From: Albidovulum marisflavi
Lineage (GTDB): Bacteria; Pseudomonadota; Alphaproteobacteria; Rhodobacterales; Rhodobacteraceae
Reading direction: 5' to 3'
Length of the DNA: 41,840 bases
Assembly (NCBI RefSeq): GCF_025751435.1
Contig: NZ_JAOWKY010000008.1
Location: forward strand, 1-41,840
Shown here: positions 4,570 to 13,090 of the stretch, piece by piece
How positions within the stretch are numbered: the stretch's first letter is position 1
How the letters are laid out: the number at the start of each line of letters is the position of its first letter
Made by a program: the position numbers and the translations under genes
The notes under the pieces: generated by a model
The model's input: only the letters and a program-made list of their open reading frames with translations
Database searches by the model: none
Told to the model about the DNA's origin: nothing

Positions 4570-6951
4570 TTACCCTCCGAAGGCTCTGACGCGGATCGGC
4601 CCCGCGTGGTCGTTTGTGTCGATTGCGGTGGCGTATTGCCGGACAAGGACGCGGCCGGACGGAAAGGCGACCCCGGCCTCGACCGCGGCGGCGAAATCCC
4701 TCGCCCCGATCAGCGTGGCGGCGAACCCGCCCCGCGTCGCGGCACCCAGGATGACGACGGCGGGCGCCTGGCCTTGCCCCGCGCCCGCCCCGGCGCCAGC
4801 CAGCACATCCGCCCCCGCGCCGATGCCCGGCGCAGAACCCGCGCCAGTCGCGCCACCCTCTCCGGGCTGCGCCTCGGCGGCGACCTCCGCTGACGGTGCG
4901 GCGCCGGAACCTGTCGCCGTGCCGGATCCCGGCGCGCTTGTCGCGGCGGTCGTGACGGATGGATCCAGACCCGCCCCGTCAGCGGCGCCGGCCAGCGGCG
5001 ACAGACTGACATTGCCGTCGGCCGAAACGCTCGGGACATGCCCCTGCCCTGCCGCGGCCCCCGACCCGGCCGCGACGGCGGCACCGGCCGAAACGCCGGG
5101 CGCGGATCCCGATCCATCGGCCGACCCGGCGCCGGGCGCGATGGATGCGCCACCGCCCGCCGATATCGCCGGCGCCTGACCCTGCCCATCGGCGGACCCG
5201 GAACCGGGGCTGGCGGTTGCGTCCGCCGACAGGTCCGCAGCCTGTCCCGTGCCGGCCGCCGTGCCGGTTCCGGCCTGGCTGTCTGCGCCACCCCCGGCGG
5301 CAACCGCAGGCGCGGACCCCTCGCCCGATGCCGCACCAGTCGTCGGCGCCACCCCGGAACCCGCGGAAACGGCGGGATCGGCCCCCTGTCCAGACGCCGC
5401 GCCGGAGGCGGGCAGCAGGTCAGCATTGCTTCCCGCCGAAACCGACGGCGCCTGCCCCTGTCCGTCGGCCGATCCCGCGCCGGGTGCCGCACCCGACCCC
5501 GCAGAAACCGCCGGCGCGCTGCCGGACGCGGCCGCGCCGCCTGCGCCAGGGGCCGCGTCGGCGCCCGCGGCAACGCCGGGCGCCTGCCCCTGCCCGGTCG
5601 CGCTGCCAGCGCCGGACGCTGTGGCGCCGGCGGCAGTGGGCGTGGGGGACGCCCCCGCCCCGCTCGCGGACCCGGCGCCCGGCGTCAGGGCCGCATCGCC
5701 AGAGGCGGCCGCGACGGTCAATGGGACGGTGACGATCCGGCTGTGCGCCGTCGCCGCGTTCCAGGATGCGGATGACGTCGTTTCGCCGCCCTTGGGCGAG
5801 ATCTGCGCATGGACGGCGGACACCCACACGCTTTCGTTGACGACCCTCTGGTCGATCTCGGTCCAGCCAGCGCGCGGCGCGACATCGGTAATGGTGGGCG
5901 CGGAATATGCGTCGCCAAGCGCCGTCAGGGCGATCTGGTAGTCGTTCGCCCCGACAGCGGCCGTGCTGTCCGAAATGCTGGCCGCTTCGCCCCCATCCGC
6001 CGATACATCTGCGGATCCGATCGCGACAGTTGCCCCGGCCGATGGTTCGATCTCGAAGATCGTGTATGCGTAACTGTCGGCCGCATACGGAAGGGTGAGC
6101 GTCACCGGGCCGGTGCCGCCACCCGTCGCCGGAGAATACCAGAGGTGAAAGAAGTCGAATTCAGGCGACGCCTCAACGCTTCCCGCCGCAAGCTTCGACC
6201 ACGTTTGCCCGGCACCGGACACGCCGATGTCGGACGCCGTTGCCTGCGTCGCGACTGCCGTGAACTCCAGCCACACGATGACGGGACGGCCCGCCGTCAC
6301 CGTGATCGACGACGTGGCGATCGATGAGGCATTCGACGCGGACGCCGCGCCCGTCAGAAGGTTCGCAGCCGCCTCGACACCCCCCGTCCCGACGGCTGGC
6401 GCTGCCCCCTGCCCGGTCGCGGACCCCGCCCCCGGCGTGGCCGTGGCATCCACCGACGCGGGCGCGTCGGGCGTTTCCACCTCGATCCAGGACACGCCCG
6501 CGCCGCGCCTGTTGGACGGGCTGCCCCCGCCCCCCGTGGCGACGAACCTGACGCGCAGGTCGCTCCAGTCCGTGACGACCGAGGCCGCGAAGGTAAAGCT
6601 GCGCGCGGTCCAGGACCCGGCCAGCGTATGCACCCCGGACGATGCGATGACCGTCGTGCCCTGCACAAGCTGCACGTCCAGCTGGACCGCCGTGCCGCTT
6701 CCCGACAGCGCGGTGCCGTTCAACTGCGCGTCGCGGTAGCGGACCGTGCAGGTGCCGCTTCCCGGCGTCGCGGCCGGGTTCGACAGCCCCAGTTCGCAGC
6801 CCGAGCCGTTCGGGTTGTTTCCGGAATAGGCGAAATCCGTGTTCGATGCGGTGGCTTCGTCGAGGTTCTGCCAGATGTTCGGCGCCGCCGTGGGCGTGCC
6901 CGCCCACGACGACGTCGCGACATCGCTGTCAGGTCTCAGAAACTGCGCCAT
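4570..6951 (-). CDS. Repeat-rich tail fibre/appendage protein, 793 aa
   Basis: An N-terminal beta domain (1-170, with DLRVRFVATGGG and GAGVSWIEVETPDAP) is followed by a single copy of the repeat. A second beta-sandwich-like domain (about 195-415, GRPVIVWLEFTAV...FHLWYSPATGG...) comes next. Then come 14 tandem repeats of 22-24 residues (about 417-734), and a 59-residue C-terminus ending FGG. The repeats are almost only Gly, Ala, Ser, Pro, Asp and Gln, without charge clusters, and probably form an extended stalk. It follows the tail tip genes and precedes the BppU-like gene, so it is inferred to be a fibre. No peptidase or glycosidase motif is seen. Confidence 0.7.
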   Translation of the reverse strand: MAQFLRPDSDVATSSWAGTPTAAPNIWQNLDEATASNTDFAYSGNNPNGSGCELGLSNPAATPGSGTCTVRYRDAQLNGTALSGSGTAVQLDVQLVQGTTVIASSGVHTLAGSWTARSFTFAASVVTDWSDLRVRFVATGGGGSPSNRRGAGVSWIEVETPDAPASVDATATPGAGSATGQGAAPAVGTGGVEAAANLLTGAASASNASSIATSSITVTAGRPVIVWLEFTAVATQATASDIGVSGAGQTWSKLAAGSVEASPEFDFFHLWYSPATGGGTGPVTLTLPYAADSYAYTIFEIEPSAGATVAIGSADVSADGGEAASISDSTAAVGANDYQIALTALGDAYSAPTITDVAPRAGWTEIDQRVVNESVWVSAVHAQISPKGGETTSSASWNAATAHSRIVTVPLTVAAASGDAALTPGAGSASGAGASPTPTAAGATASGAGSATGQGQAPGVAAGADAAPGAGGAAASGSAPAVSAGSGAAPGAGSADGQGQAPSVSAGSNADLLPASGAASGQGADPAVSAGSGVAPTTGAASGEGSAPAVAAGGGADSQAGTGTAAGTGQAADLSADATASPGSGSADGQGQAPAISAGGGASIAPGAGSADGSGSAPGVSAGAAVAAGSGAAAGQGHVPSVSADGNVSLSPLAGAADGAGLDPSVTTAATSAPGSGTATGSGAAPSAEVAAEAQPGEGGATGAGSAPGIGAGADVLAGAGAGAGQGQAPAVVILGAATRGGFAATLIGARDFAAAVEAGVAFPSGRVLVRQYATAIDTNDHAGPIRVRAFGG
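4750..5703 (-). repeat. 14 tandem coding repeats (22-24 codons)
   Basis: These are degenerate tandem copies in the tail protein with consensus PGAGSADGQGQAPAVSAG plus four to six variable residues. The best conserved core is GxGxAPxVSAG. A further isolated copy lies near residues 173-192 of the protein. Positions are approximate, because the first and last copies fade into the flanks. Confidence 0.75.
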
Positions 6952-6973
6952 CCCAGGCCCGCCCCGTCAGAGA

Positions 6974-7435
6974 TCAGGAACCGGAGGCCGTGATCTGGTA
7001 GACGCCGCTGGCGTTGATCGTGATCGACAGCGTCCCGGACGTGGTGGAGACCGAGCCGCCGCCGGTGTCGAGGTCTACGAAAGCAACGACCAGGTCACCC
7101 GCCGCCAGCGCGCCGTTCGCATCCGCATCCCGCACGATGACCGCGTATTTCGCGGTGATGGTCGAGCTGGTCCAGGACTGATCGTCACAGTCGATGGTTA
7201 CGACAAGGCCAGACCGGGTGACCGTGACCGTCAGCAGCTTGCCGTGGGTCGAATAACCGCCGCCCGCAGCGACCTCGTTCGCGGAAATATCCGACCAGGT
7301 ATCGTGCAGGCTCTGGTCCGGCGTATAGCCGGATGTGACCAAGACCATGCGGAAGGTGTCGGTGTCGCAGTCGATGCCGCCTTTCAGGATCTGTTCGAGC
7401 GCGTTGCCGAACATCCGCCAGTTTCCTGCTGCCAT
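6974..7435 (-). CDS. Phage tail protein, 153 aa
   Basis: The protein opens NWRMFGNALEQILKGGIDCD followed by TDTFRMVLVTSGYTPDQ, then SANEVAAGGGYSTHGKLLT and TAKYAVIVRDADANGAL. The order of N-terminal helix, DTDTFKMALLTS-like strand, SANEV..GGYT and YAVIY matches a common phage tail-fibre-associated protein of about 150 residues found beside fibre genes. Exact role unknown; probably a structural part of the tail tip or fibre. It lies between the glycine-rich fibre and the repeat-rich protein. Confidence 0.6.
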   Translation of the reverse strand: MAAGNWRMFGNALEQILKGGIDCDTDTFRMVLVTSGYTPDQSLHDTWSDISANEVAAGGGYSTHGKLLTVTVTRSGLVVTIDCDDQSWTSSTITAKYAVIVRDADANGALAAGDLVVAFVDLDTGGGSVSTTSGTLSITINASGVYQITASGS

Positions 7436-7526
7436 GAGAGCCTCCTTTGCTCATCTGTTCGGGCAAGATCGCCCCATCCCCGGCGCCGCGTCGGCGCCCG
7501 GGCAAACGTCAGTCGTTGCGTTGAAA

Positions 7527-8642
7527 TCAGGCGCCCATGATCCAGACGCGGCACTCGCCGCGGGCGCCATTGCCGGCGTCCCAGGTGCTGCCGCCGCCGC
7601 CGCCGCCGCCAGGGGCGGACCCGGACGTCGGGACGGGCGACCCGTCACCGCCATCGCCGCCGTTGCCGCCGTGCAGGCTGACGCCGCCATCGCCGCCGGC
7701 CGTGTCGGTTCCACCGCCGCCGCCGCCGAAGACCGCCTTGCCGCTGTTGCCGCCGCCGCCGCCCCAGATCGTGCCGGCGCGGCCCGCGTTGACGCCGATG
7801 CCGCCGTCGGCCCCGCCGACCGCGCCACCCAACCCCGTCGTGCCGCCCGCGGTGCCGGTTGTCCCAGCCTCAAGCTCGCCGCCGCCGCCGCCGCCACGCC
7901 CCTGTCCGGCGGCGTTCCCGGCGCCGCCGCCGCCGCCATAGGCGGTCAGCAGCGCGCCGAAGGTCGAATTGCCGCCCGCGGTGCCGGCGCCATTGCTTCC
8001 GGTGCGCCCAAGGCCGCCCTGGCCGATGGTGACGCTGACCGTCGATGGCAGGTCCGCGGCGCGGAACGCGCGCCGGACGTAGCCGCCGCCGCCGCCGCCG
8101 CCGGTTCCGGACGCCGAGGAAGATCCGCGGCCACCGCCGCCGCCGCCGCCCCAAAGCTCCACCACGACCATCTGGTCATCGGCGATGCCCGCGGGCTTGG
8201 TCCATGTCCCGGAGGCCGTGAATGCCTGGTAGCTGGCCGCGACCCCGCCGGCGGCGGTGCCGCCGACTTCGGTCAGGATGCGGAACGACCCGCCGACATA
8301 TTCGATCATCGACCGCAGGCCGGACGACAGGTCGCCCGCCACCAGCGCCGCGCCGCTCTTGTCCAGGACCGCCAGCGCCGATCCGCCGTTGATCGCCAAC
8401 GTCACGGCGCCGGTATTCGCCGCGCCCCATGTCAGCGTGAAGCGCATGCCATCCGCGAACCCGCCCGCGTCAAGCGCGGGGTCAAGCGCCGCGGTGACCG
8501 CATCGCCGGTCCCGCCGACCGATGTCAGCGGAAAACAGGACGCGTCGTAGATCGTGTCGACATGTCCGGCGTATTGGTCAAGAAAGTCATCCCCGGCGAT
8601 GTCGCCGACGGTGGCGGATGAATAACGGTCGCGGCTTGCCAT
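7527..8642 (-). CDS. Tail fibre with C-terminal glycine-rich domain, 371 aa
   Basis: Residues 1-150 are a phage fibre-type beta domain (WGAANTGAVTLAINGG, MIEYVGGSFRILTEVG). Then SYQAFTASGTWTKPAGI leads into a domain from about 160 to 355 with many runs of Gly (GGGGGGG patterns near 170, 185, 240, 255, 300 and 350), ending CRVWIMGA. This is the glycine-rich domain of phage fibres, which in the T-even-type adhesin gp38 forms a sandwich of polyglycine helices carrying host-binding loops. It directly follows the J-like gene (TGATG overlap). The loops between glycine runs are the likely receptor-binding determinants. Confidence 0.75.
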   Translation of the reverse strand: MASRDRYSSATVGDIAGDDFLDQYAGHVDTIYDASCFPLTSVGGTGDAVTAALDPALDAGGFADGMRFTLTWGAANTGAVTLAINGGSALAVLDKSGAALVAGDLSSGLRSMIEYVGGSFRILTEVGGTAAGGVAASYQAFTASGTWTKPAGIADDQMVVVELWGGGGGGGRGSSSASGTGGGGGGGYVRRAFRAADLPSTVSVTIGQGGLGRTGSNGAGTAGGNSTFGALLTAYGGGGGAGNAAGQGRGGGGGGELEAGTTGTAGGTTGLGGAVGGADGGIGVNAGRAGTIWGGGGGNSGKAVFGGGGGGTDTAGGDGGVSLHGGNGGDGGDGSPVPTSGSAPGGGGGGGSTWDAGNGARGECRVWIMGA

Positions 8643-11287
8643 CAGGTCCAGATCTCCGGTGCTTCGTCGACCAGCGTGATGCTGGCGGAAAAATCGGCGC
8701 GCGGGCGGATCGCGAAGACCACCGCGCGCATGTATTCGCGGCCCAGCGGACCCACCGTGGCCAGCAGCCCGTCGGCAAGACCCGTGGGCGACATCGCCGC
8801 CGCAAGTTCCAGCCGCGCGCTGTCGCCCGTGGCATTCGCCAGCGCCTGCGTCGTCACGGATCCGTCCGACAGGCGGATCGCCGCGCCGCTCTTGCGCCCG
8901 ATCGCGCGCATGCTGGTGATCGCGTGCAGGTCGGTGACCGCGTGAAAATCCGGCTCGTTCTGGACCGGCACGGACTCGTCCAGCCAGATCGCCGCGATGT
9001 CACCGCTGCCGTCATATTCCCAGTCGACGATCCGGCCCGCACCCGCCTGCGCGGTCAGCATGTCATGCTGCACCCCGACCAGGTCGCCGCGGCGGCAGAC
9101 GATCGCCTCGGCCGGCGCGTCGAGTTCGTAGAAGGTGCCGCGGCTGTCCGGCTGCGCCTGGTCATAGGCGGCCCGCGCGATCACGTCGGCCTCGGACACC
9201 AGCCCCTCGTAGGTCACCTGCTCGATCCGCGCGCTGTCGTCCGACGCGCCCTTGCGGAACACGGTGATCTGGCGCGCCTCGTAGTCACGCGCGGCGTCAC
9301 GGAAGGTCACGCGGAATCCATCCGGCACCCGGGCGAAGGCCTTGGTCCAGCGGAACCCCCGGCTGTTGCGCGGCGTGAATATCTGCACCGGCCCCTCGGC
9401 CGACCGGTCATAGTCGCGCGTGACGCCCCAGATTTCCGCCATGTAGGGCTTCGCGTAGCCGCAGCTGGCGACGATCCGGGCGGCATCGTCGACCGTGCGG
9501 CCCTCGATGATGGCGTTGCAGCTGTAGCCCAGCGTGGTGCAGGCCGCGCGCCAGGCGACAAGGCCCGCATCGTCGATCAGGCCCAGCGGAACCGGATCGA
9601 CGTTTTCGGCGCCGACGTAGATGTCGCGCAGGTGCGGCGCGGGATTGTCCGTGACGACCCAGTCGCGCCAGCCCGTCCCGTCCCAGTCGCGCACCCAGCC
9701 CCCGGCCCTGCAGCTCACGCGCTCCAGCTGCCGGTTGCGCGCCTTAATCGCGATCAGCGCAAGGCCGCTCGCGGGTGCCGGGTGTTCGTTCCAGACGCTC
9801 GCGGACCGCGCCAGGTAGACCGTGTCGCTGACGCCCTCCTTCGAGAACGGGATCTTCGCCGGTGACCCCTGGTAGCCGAACAGGTCCCAGACCGTGCCCG
9901 ACACCGTGTAGGCGCTCGACGACCAGTCCGACTGCCGGATCGGCGCGCCGCGCTGGATCTCGATCTCGTATCTGCCCTTGGGAAAGGTCGCGGTGTCGAG
10001 GTATATCTGCACCTCGTGCCGATCCATGATGACGTGATCGACCGCCGTCGACGCAAGGTTCGCCGCGGTCAGGTAGTCATCGCCTGCGCCATCGTCGAAA
10101 TAGGGATGCGCGGTCCAGTCATCCTGGACCGGATCGACCGTCTGGCCGGGCGCGGTGATCCGCGCCTCGACCCAGCCCTCGGTCTGGGACGCGCCGGGCG
10201 TGGTCGTGGCGTCGTCGCTCCAGATCAGCCGGATCGAGGCCCGCAGCTGACCGATCTTGCCGGCCTGGTAATGCAGCTCCGGCAGGTCGATCCAGGTATC
10301 CTCGCCGATCTCGCGCAGGCGCAGTCGGAAGGGGACACGCATCGCGACGGGCGGATCGGCATTCTTGAACAGCCCCTGCGGCAGAACCAGGTGCAGCATC
10401 TGTTCGTCCGGCGCGTCGCGCGTCGCGACGACCTGCTTCTGCGGCAGCGCCGACGCGGTGCTGCCCGTCGCGCTTTCCAGCGTGCGGTTGTCGCTGTCCG
10501 CCACGACATGACCGCGCAGCTCCGCCTGCAGCGCCTCGGTCCGCGCCTGCCGGCGCACCAGCGACAGCGGACGGTCACCGGGCCACCCTTCGCGCAGCTC
10601 GTAGTCGATGTCGGTCAGCGACGTCAGCGGCGCGGCGCCGACGCGGATGTCCTCCAGCCGGTGCGGCCCGGCCAGGCAGTAGACCGCCTCGACGATTTCG
10701 TCCTGCCCGCTGAAATAGACCAGCGGCTCGGTCGCGAGCGGCGGGAAAATCTTCATCTCGCCCACGACGCGCGGCACCGACCCGTTCGGTTCCAGCACGT
10801 TGCCCTCGGCCGAGGCGGACCCCGGATCGGTCCGCTTCTTGCCTTCCTCGATCGTCGGCGGCGGGATCAGCGCCGACAGAAGCAGCGACGCGGCCAGCGA
10901 CACCGCCCCGGCCAGGAACATCGCACTGAGCGAGTTCTTCGCGAACAGGCCGCCGGCCGTCACGAACTTGCCCGCCATGATGTTGCCCGTGGCGACGGTG
11001 ATCGCGATCGAGGCGACCAGCTGCAGGATCTGCTTGCCGCCGTCTTCGCCGCCCATCGGGCGGTCGTGAAACGTGACCTCGGTCACGGCGGCGGCCTTTG
11101 GCCGGATCAGACCCCAGGCGGCGCGCGGCACCGGATGCCCGTTCAGGCAGATCGTGCCGCGCGCGTCGAAATCGTCGGGCAGGCCGCGCATTCGCGCGCG
11201 CATCCCGGCCAGCGACTCGCCCTCCGGCAGGCGCCGCACGACCGGCGCGAAACTGAACGGCTCGCGATAGACGGCAAGGATGGTCAC
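8642..11287 (-). CDS. Tail tip / host specificity protein (J-like), 881 aa
   Basis: The start is GTG 11287, whose TGA overlap (GTGA) with the peptidase stop marks coupling; the longer open frame upstream is an antisense-like shadow of that gene. Residues 1-80 form a small domain (VYREPFSFAPVVRRLPEG, RGTICLNGHPVPRAAW). Hydrophobic segments at about 85-150 (LQLVASIAITVATGNIM, SAMFLAGAVSLAASLLLSAL) follow. The large remainder is beta-rich with tail-hub features (GQDEIVEAVYCLAGPHRLED, DRFEVQIYLD-like strands, Tail-J-type ending RADFSASITLVDEAPEIW). It forms the distal tail hub that carries the fibres. The order of peptidase, hub, fibre is that of lambda K-J-stf. Confidence 0.75.
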   Translation of the reverse strand: MTILAVYREPFSFAPVVRRLPEGESLAGMRARMRGLPDDFDARGTICLNGHPVPRAAWGLIRPKAAAVTEVTFHDRPMGGEDGGKQILQLVASIAITVATGNIMAGKFVTAGGLFAKNSLSAMFLAGAVSLAASLLLSALIPPPTIEEGKKRTDPGSASAEGNVLEPNGSVPRVVGEMKIFPPLATEPLVYFSGQDEIVEAVYCLAGPHRLEDIRVGAAPLTSLTDIDYELREGWPGDRPLSLVRRQARTEALQAELRGHVVADSDNRTLESATGSTASALPQKQVVATRDAPDEQMLHLVLPQGLFKNADPPVAMRVPFRLRLREIGEDTWIDLPELHYQAGKIGQLRASIRLIWSDDATTTPGASQTEGWVEARITAPGQTVDPVQDDWTAHPYFDDGAGDDYLTAANLASTAVDHVIMDRHEVQIYLDTATFPKGRYEIEIQRGAPIRQSDWSSSAYTVSGTVWDLFGYQGSPAKIPFSKEGVSDTVYLARSASVWNEHPAPASGLALIAIKARNRQLERVSCRAGGWVRDWDGTGWRDWVVTDNPAPHLRDIYVGAENVDPVPLGLIDDAGLVAWRAACTTLGYSCNAIIEGRTVDDAARIVASCGYAKPYMAEIWGVTRDYDRSAEGPVQIFTPRNSRGFRWTKAFARVPDGFRVTFRDAARDYEARQITVFRKGASDDSARIEQVTYEGLVSEADVIARAAYDQAQPDSRGTFYELDAPAEAIVCRRGDLVGVQHDMLTAQAGAGRIVDWEYDGSGDIAAIWLDESVPVQNEPDFHAVTDLHAITSMRAIGRKSGAAIRLSDGSVTTQALANATGDSARLELAAAMSPTGLADGLLATVGPLGREYMRAVVFAIRPRADFSASITLVDEAPEIWT

Positions 11288-11676
11288 GCCTGGTATCTCC
11301 TGAATCCCGCGATCCGCCCGCGGACGCTGTGATGGGTGATCGGCACCACGACGGCATGGCTTGCGGCTTCCACATGCAGCATCCGCGTCGCATCGATCAT
11401 CACGCCGACATGCACGATGGCGGCGCGGCCAGACCCGCTGCGCATGATCGCCACGTCGAATTGCGCGGGCGCGCTCACGGCGGCCCATGTCTCGCCCAGC
11501 TGCGCGCGCCCCATGGTGCGGGCGATCCGCGCAAGGTCGCGCGCCGATATCTCGCCATAGGTCGGCAGCGCGATCCCGCGCCGCTCGGCAAAGACGCGCA
11601 CGACCAGCGACCAGCACGTCACCTCGCCCCGCCCCTCGCCGAAGGGCAGGCCCACGTAGGCATCCCACCAGTTCAC
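11284..11676 (-). CDS. NlpC/P60-type tail tip cysteine peptidase, 130 aa
   Basis: The start is GTG 11676, overlapping the stop of the DUF1833 gene (GTGA). Features of the NlpC/P60 fold are VNWWDAYVGLPFGEGRGEVT followed by the catalytic Cys (TCWSLVVRVF), then HVGVMIDATR with the catalytic His and HVEAASHAVVV near the end. Lambda K-type tail proteins of this class cut peptidoglycan stem peptides at DNA entry or during tail assembly. It lies between DUF1833 and the J-like gene. Confidence 0.7.
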   Translation of the reverse strand: MNWWDAYVGLPFGEGRGEVTCWSLVVRVFAERRGIALPTYGEISARDLARIARTMGRAQLGETWAAVSAPAQFDVAIMRSGSGRAAIVHVGVMIDATRMLHVEAASHAVVVPITHHSVRGRIAGFRRYQA

Positions 11677-12182
11677 CGGAACAGCCCCGGGCAGCGCGAC
11701 TGCGTGGCCGAAATGCCGGGCCACTGTTCCTGGGTATAGTCGCGCAGGAAGACCCGCGCCGTGATCTCGACCACGTCCGCCGAAACGTCGACCAGCTCGA
11801 AGTGCTGGAAGGCATAGATCGTCGCGGGCGTCCCGGTGGCGACGCGCGGCTCCTGCGTCAGGTCGAAATCGGCCGACGACAGCACCGACAGGCCGATGAT
11901 CGCCCGCTCGGGCGTCGACCGGATCGCCTCACCCACGCGGCGGTCGGTATTCTGCACCCGGATCTGCGTCGCAGGCGGGCCGTCTTCGTCCGTCACGGCC
12001 GTGACCTCGAACGGCAGGCCGATGTAGGTTTCGCCATTCCAGACGTAGTCGATCACGTCGCTGACCACGCGGATGGGCTCGGCCAGGTTCGCATGCGTGA
12101 TCGTCATGAAGGCCAGAAGCGCATCGGGCGAACTTTCCCGCTCAAGACCAGCGCGGACGGCGGCAGGGATCGTGCGCGGCAT
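11673..12182 (-). CDS. DUF1833-like minor tail protein, 169 aa
   Basis: The sequence fits the DUF1833 family of phage tail proteins: LLAFMTITHANLAEPIRVVSD, YVWNGETYIGLPFEVTAV, DGPPATQIRVQNTDRRVG and the end segment CPGLFR. It sits just upstream of the tail peptidase, as in other lambda-like alphaproteobacterial phages, and probably belongs to the distal tail plate. Both ends overlap neighbours by a few bases. Confidence 0.65.
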   Translation of the reverse strand: MPRTIPAAVRAGLERESSPDALLAFMTITHANLAEPIRVVSDVIDYVWNGETYIGLPFEVTAVTDEDGPPATQIRVQNTDRRVGEAIRSTPERAIIGLSVLSSADFDLTQEPRVATGTPATIYAFQHFELVDVSADVVEITARVFLRDYTQEQWPGISATQSRCPGLFR

Positions 12183-13090
12183 CAGATCAACCCTTCCCGA
12201 ACGGCGATGTTGTAGGCCATCGTCTTGCCGACGCAGTTGGCATAGGCTTCTGACCAGTGTGTCCCGTCATAGCGTTCGGATCCGGCTGACCAGCGCCCGT
12301 TGCCGTCCACGGTCAGCGTGTTGAACGGGCTTCCGACGTCATTTGCGTTCTGGAAACAACACCAGATGTTCGCGTTCTCTGCGGCCATCTGCGCGGTCCT
12401 GACAGTTGGATAGGCATAGGCGGCTTCATTAGCCGTCACCGCTGCCTGATCGACGCCGATGACCCCCGCGCGGACGAAGTAAAGGCGTGTTGCCCCATGA
12501 TTGGCTGCGAACCAGTCGTACATGTCGCCCATGGAACCGGTGACGCGGCTCGACGACATGGTGGCCGAATTGATCAGCGCGCCTTCCTCGTGCCAACTGT
12601 CTACCTCGATCACCCATGTCTGCGTGACGGTCAGGCCGCACAGATCGCTCAGGGCGTCGGTGGAGTTGGGCAGGATGGTCGAGCGGTTTTCACCGGCCCA
12701 GGACGGAATGACGGTCAGGTTCCCGGCATTCAGCGGCGCAGCAAAGTCCCAATTCGCATCCGACCGTCCCTCAACGGTCACGGCGGTCCCGTTGTAGCCC
12801 ATCGGCACCCAGACCGTGCGCAGCCCGGTCAGGGCGTAGAGTTCATTCGCAAACGGCACATGCCAGCCCCATCCGCCGAGTTTGTTGTAAGCCTTGGACA
12901 TGGGGCCGATCTGCGTCACGGTGTCGGACTTGTAGCAAAGCCACGCCTTGCCCGCCGCCGTCGCGCCATCCGTGGCCCCGCCTGCCCCGCCATGGGACAG
13001 GCTGTCCCCAACGACGATGATGCGGATCGCTGGAACGCCCGCGTTGCCGATGCTGGCGTTCAATCGTGCTATCTGTGCGGCGCGCGTCAT
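12182..13090 (-). CDS. SGNH/GDSL hydrolase in the tail operon, 302 aa
   Basis: The SGNH signature is clear: block I IIVVGDSLSHGG with the nucleophile Ser30, and block V YDGTHWSEAY near residue 280 with the Asp-x-x-His pair. A loop such as GYNGTAV could supply the oxyanion Asn. Such enzymes are esterases or lipases, and in phage tails they deacylate surface polysaccharide. The start is ATG 13090, which overlaps the upstream stop (TGATG); a TTG one codon earlier is also open. It lies between two tail tip genes, suggesting a virion-borne enzyme acting on the host surface. Confidence 0.75.
   Translation of the reverse strand: MTRAAQIARLNASIGNAGVPAIRIIVVGDSLSHGGAGGATDGATAAGKAWLCYKSDTVTQIGPMSKAYNKLGGWGWHVPFANELYALTGLRTVWVPMGYNGTAVTVEGRSDANWDFAAPLNAGNLTVIPSWAGENRSTILPNSTDALSDLCGLTVTQTWVIEVDSWHEEGALINSATMSSSRVTGSMGDMYDWFAANHGATRLYFVRAGVIGVDQAAVTANEAAYAYPTVRTAQMAAENANIWCCFQNANDVGSPFNTLTVDGNGRWSAGSERYDGTHWSEAYANCVGKTMAYNIAVREGLI

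Noticed and set aside
4750-5703. Regular repeats that might suggest a CRISPR array
   Set aside because: They are in-frame codon repeats of 66-72 bp with no constant repeat/variable spacer pattern.
7537-7941. Proline-rich plus-strand frame
   Set aside because: It is the complement of the glycine runs of the tail fibre.
11288-11815. N-terminal extension of the J-like protein upstream of GTG 11287
   Set aside because: The added residues are Arg-rich and overlap the peptidase gene in another frame; the GTGA overlap gives a natural start.
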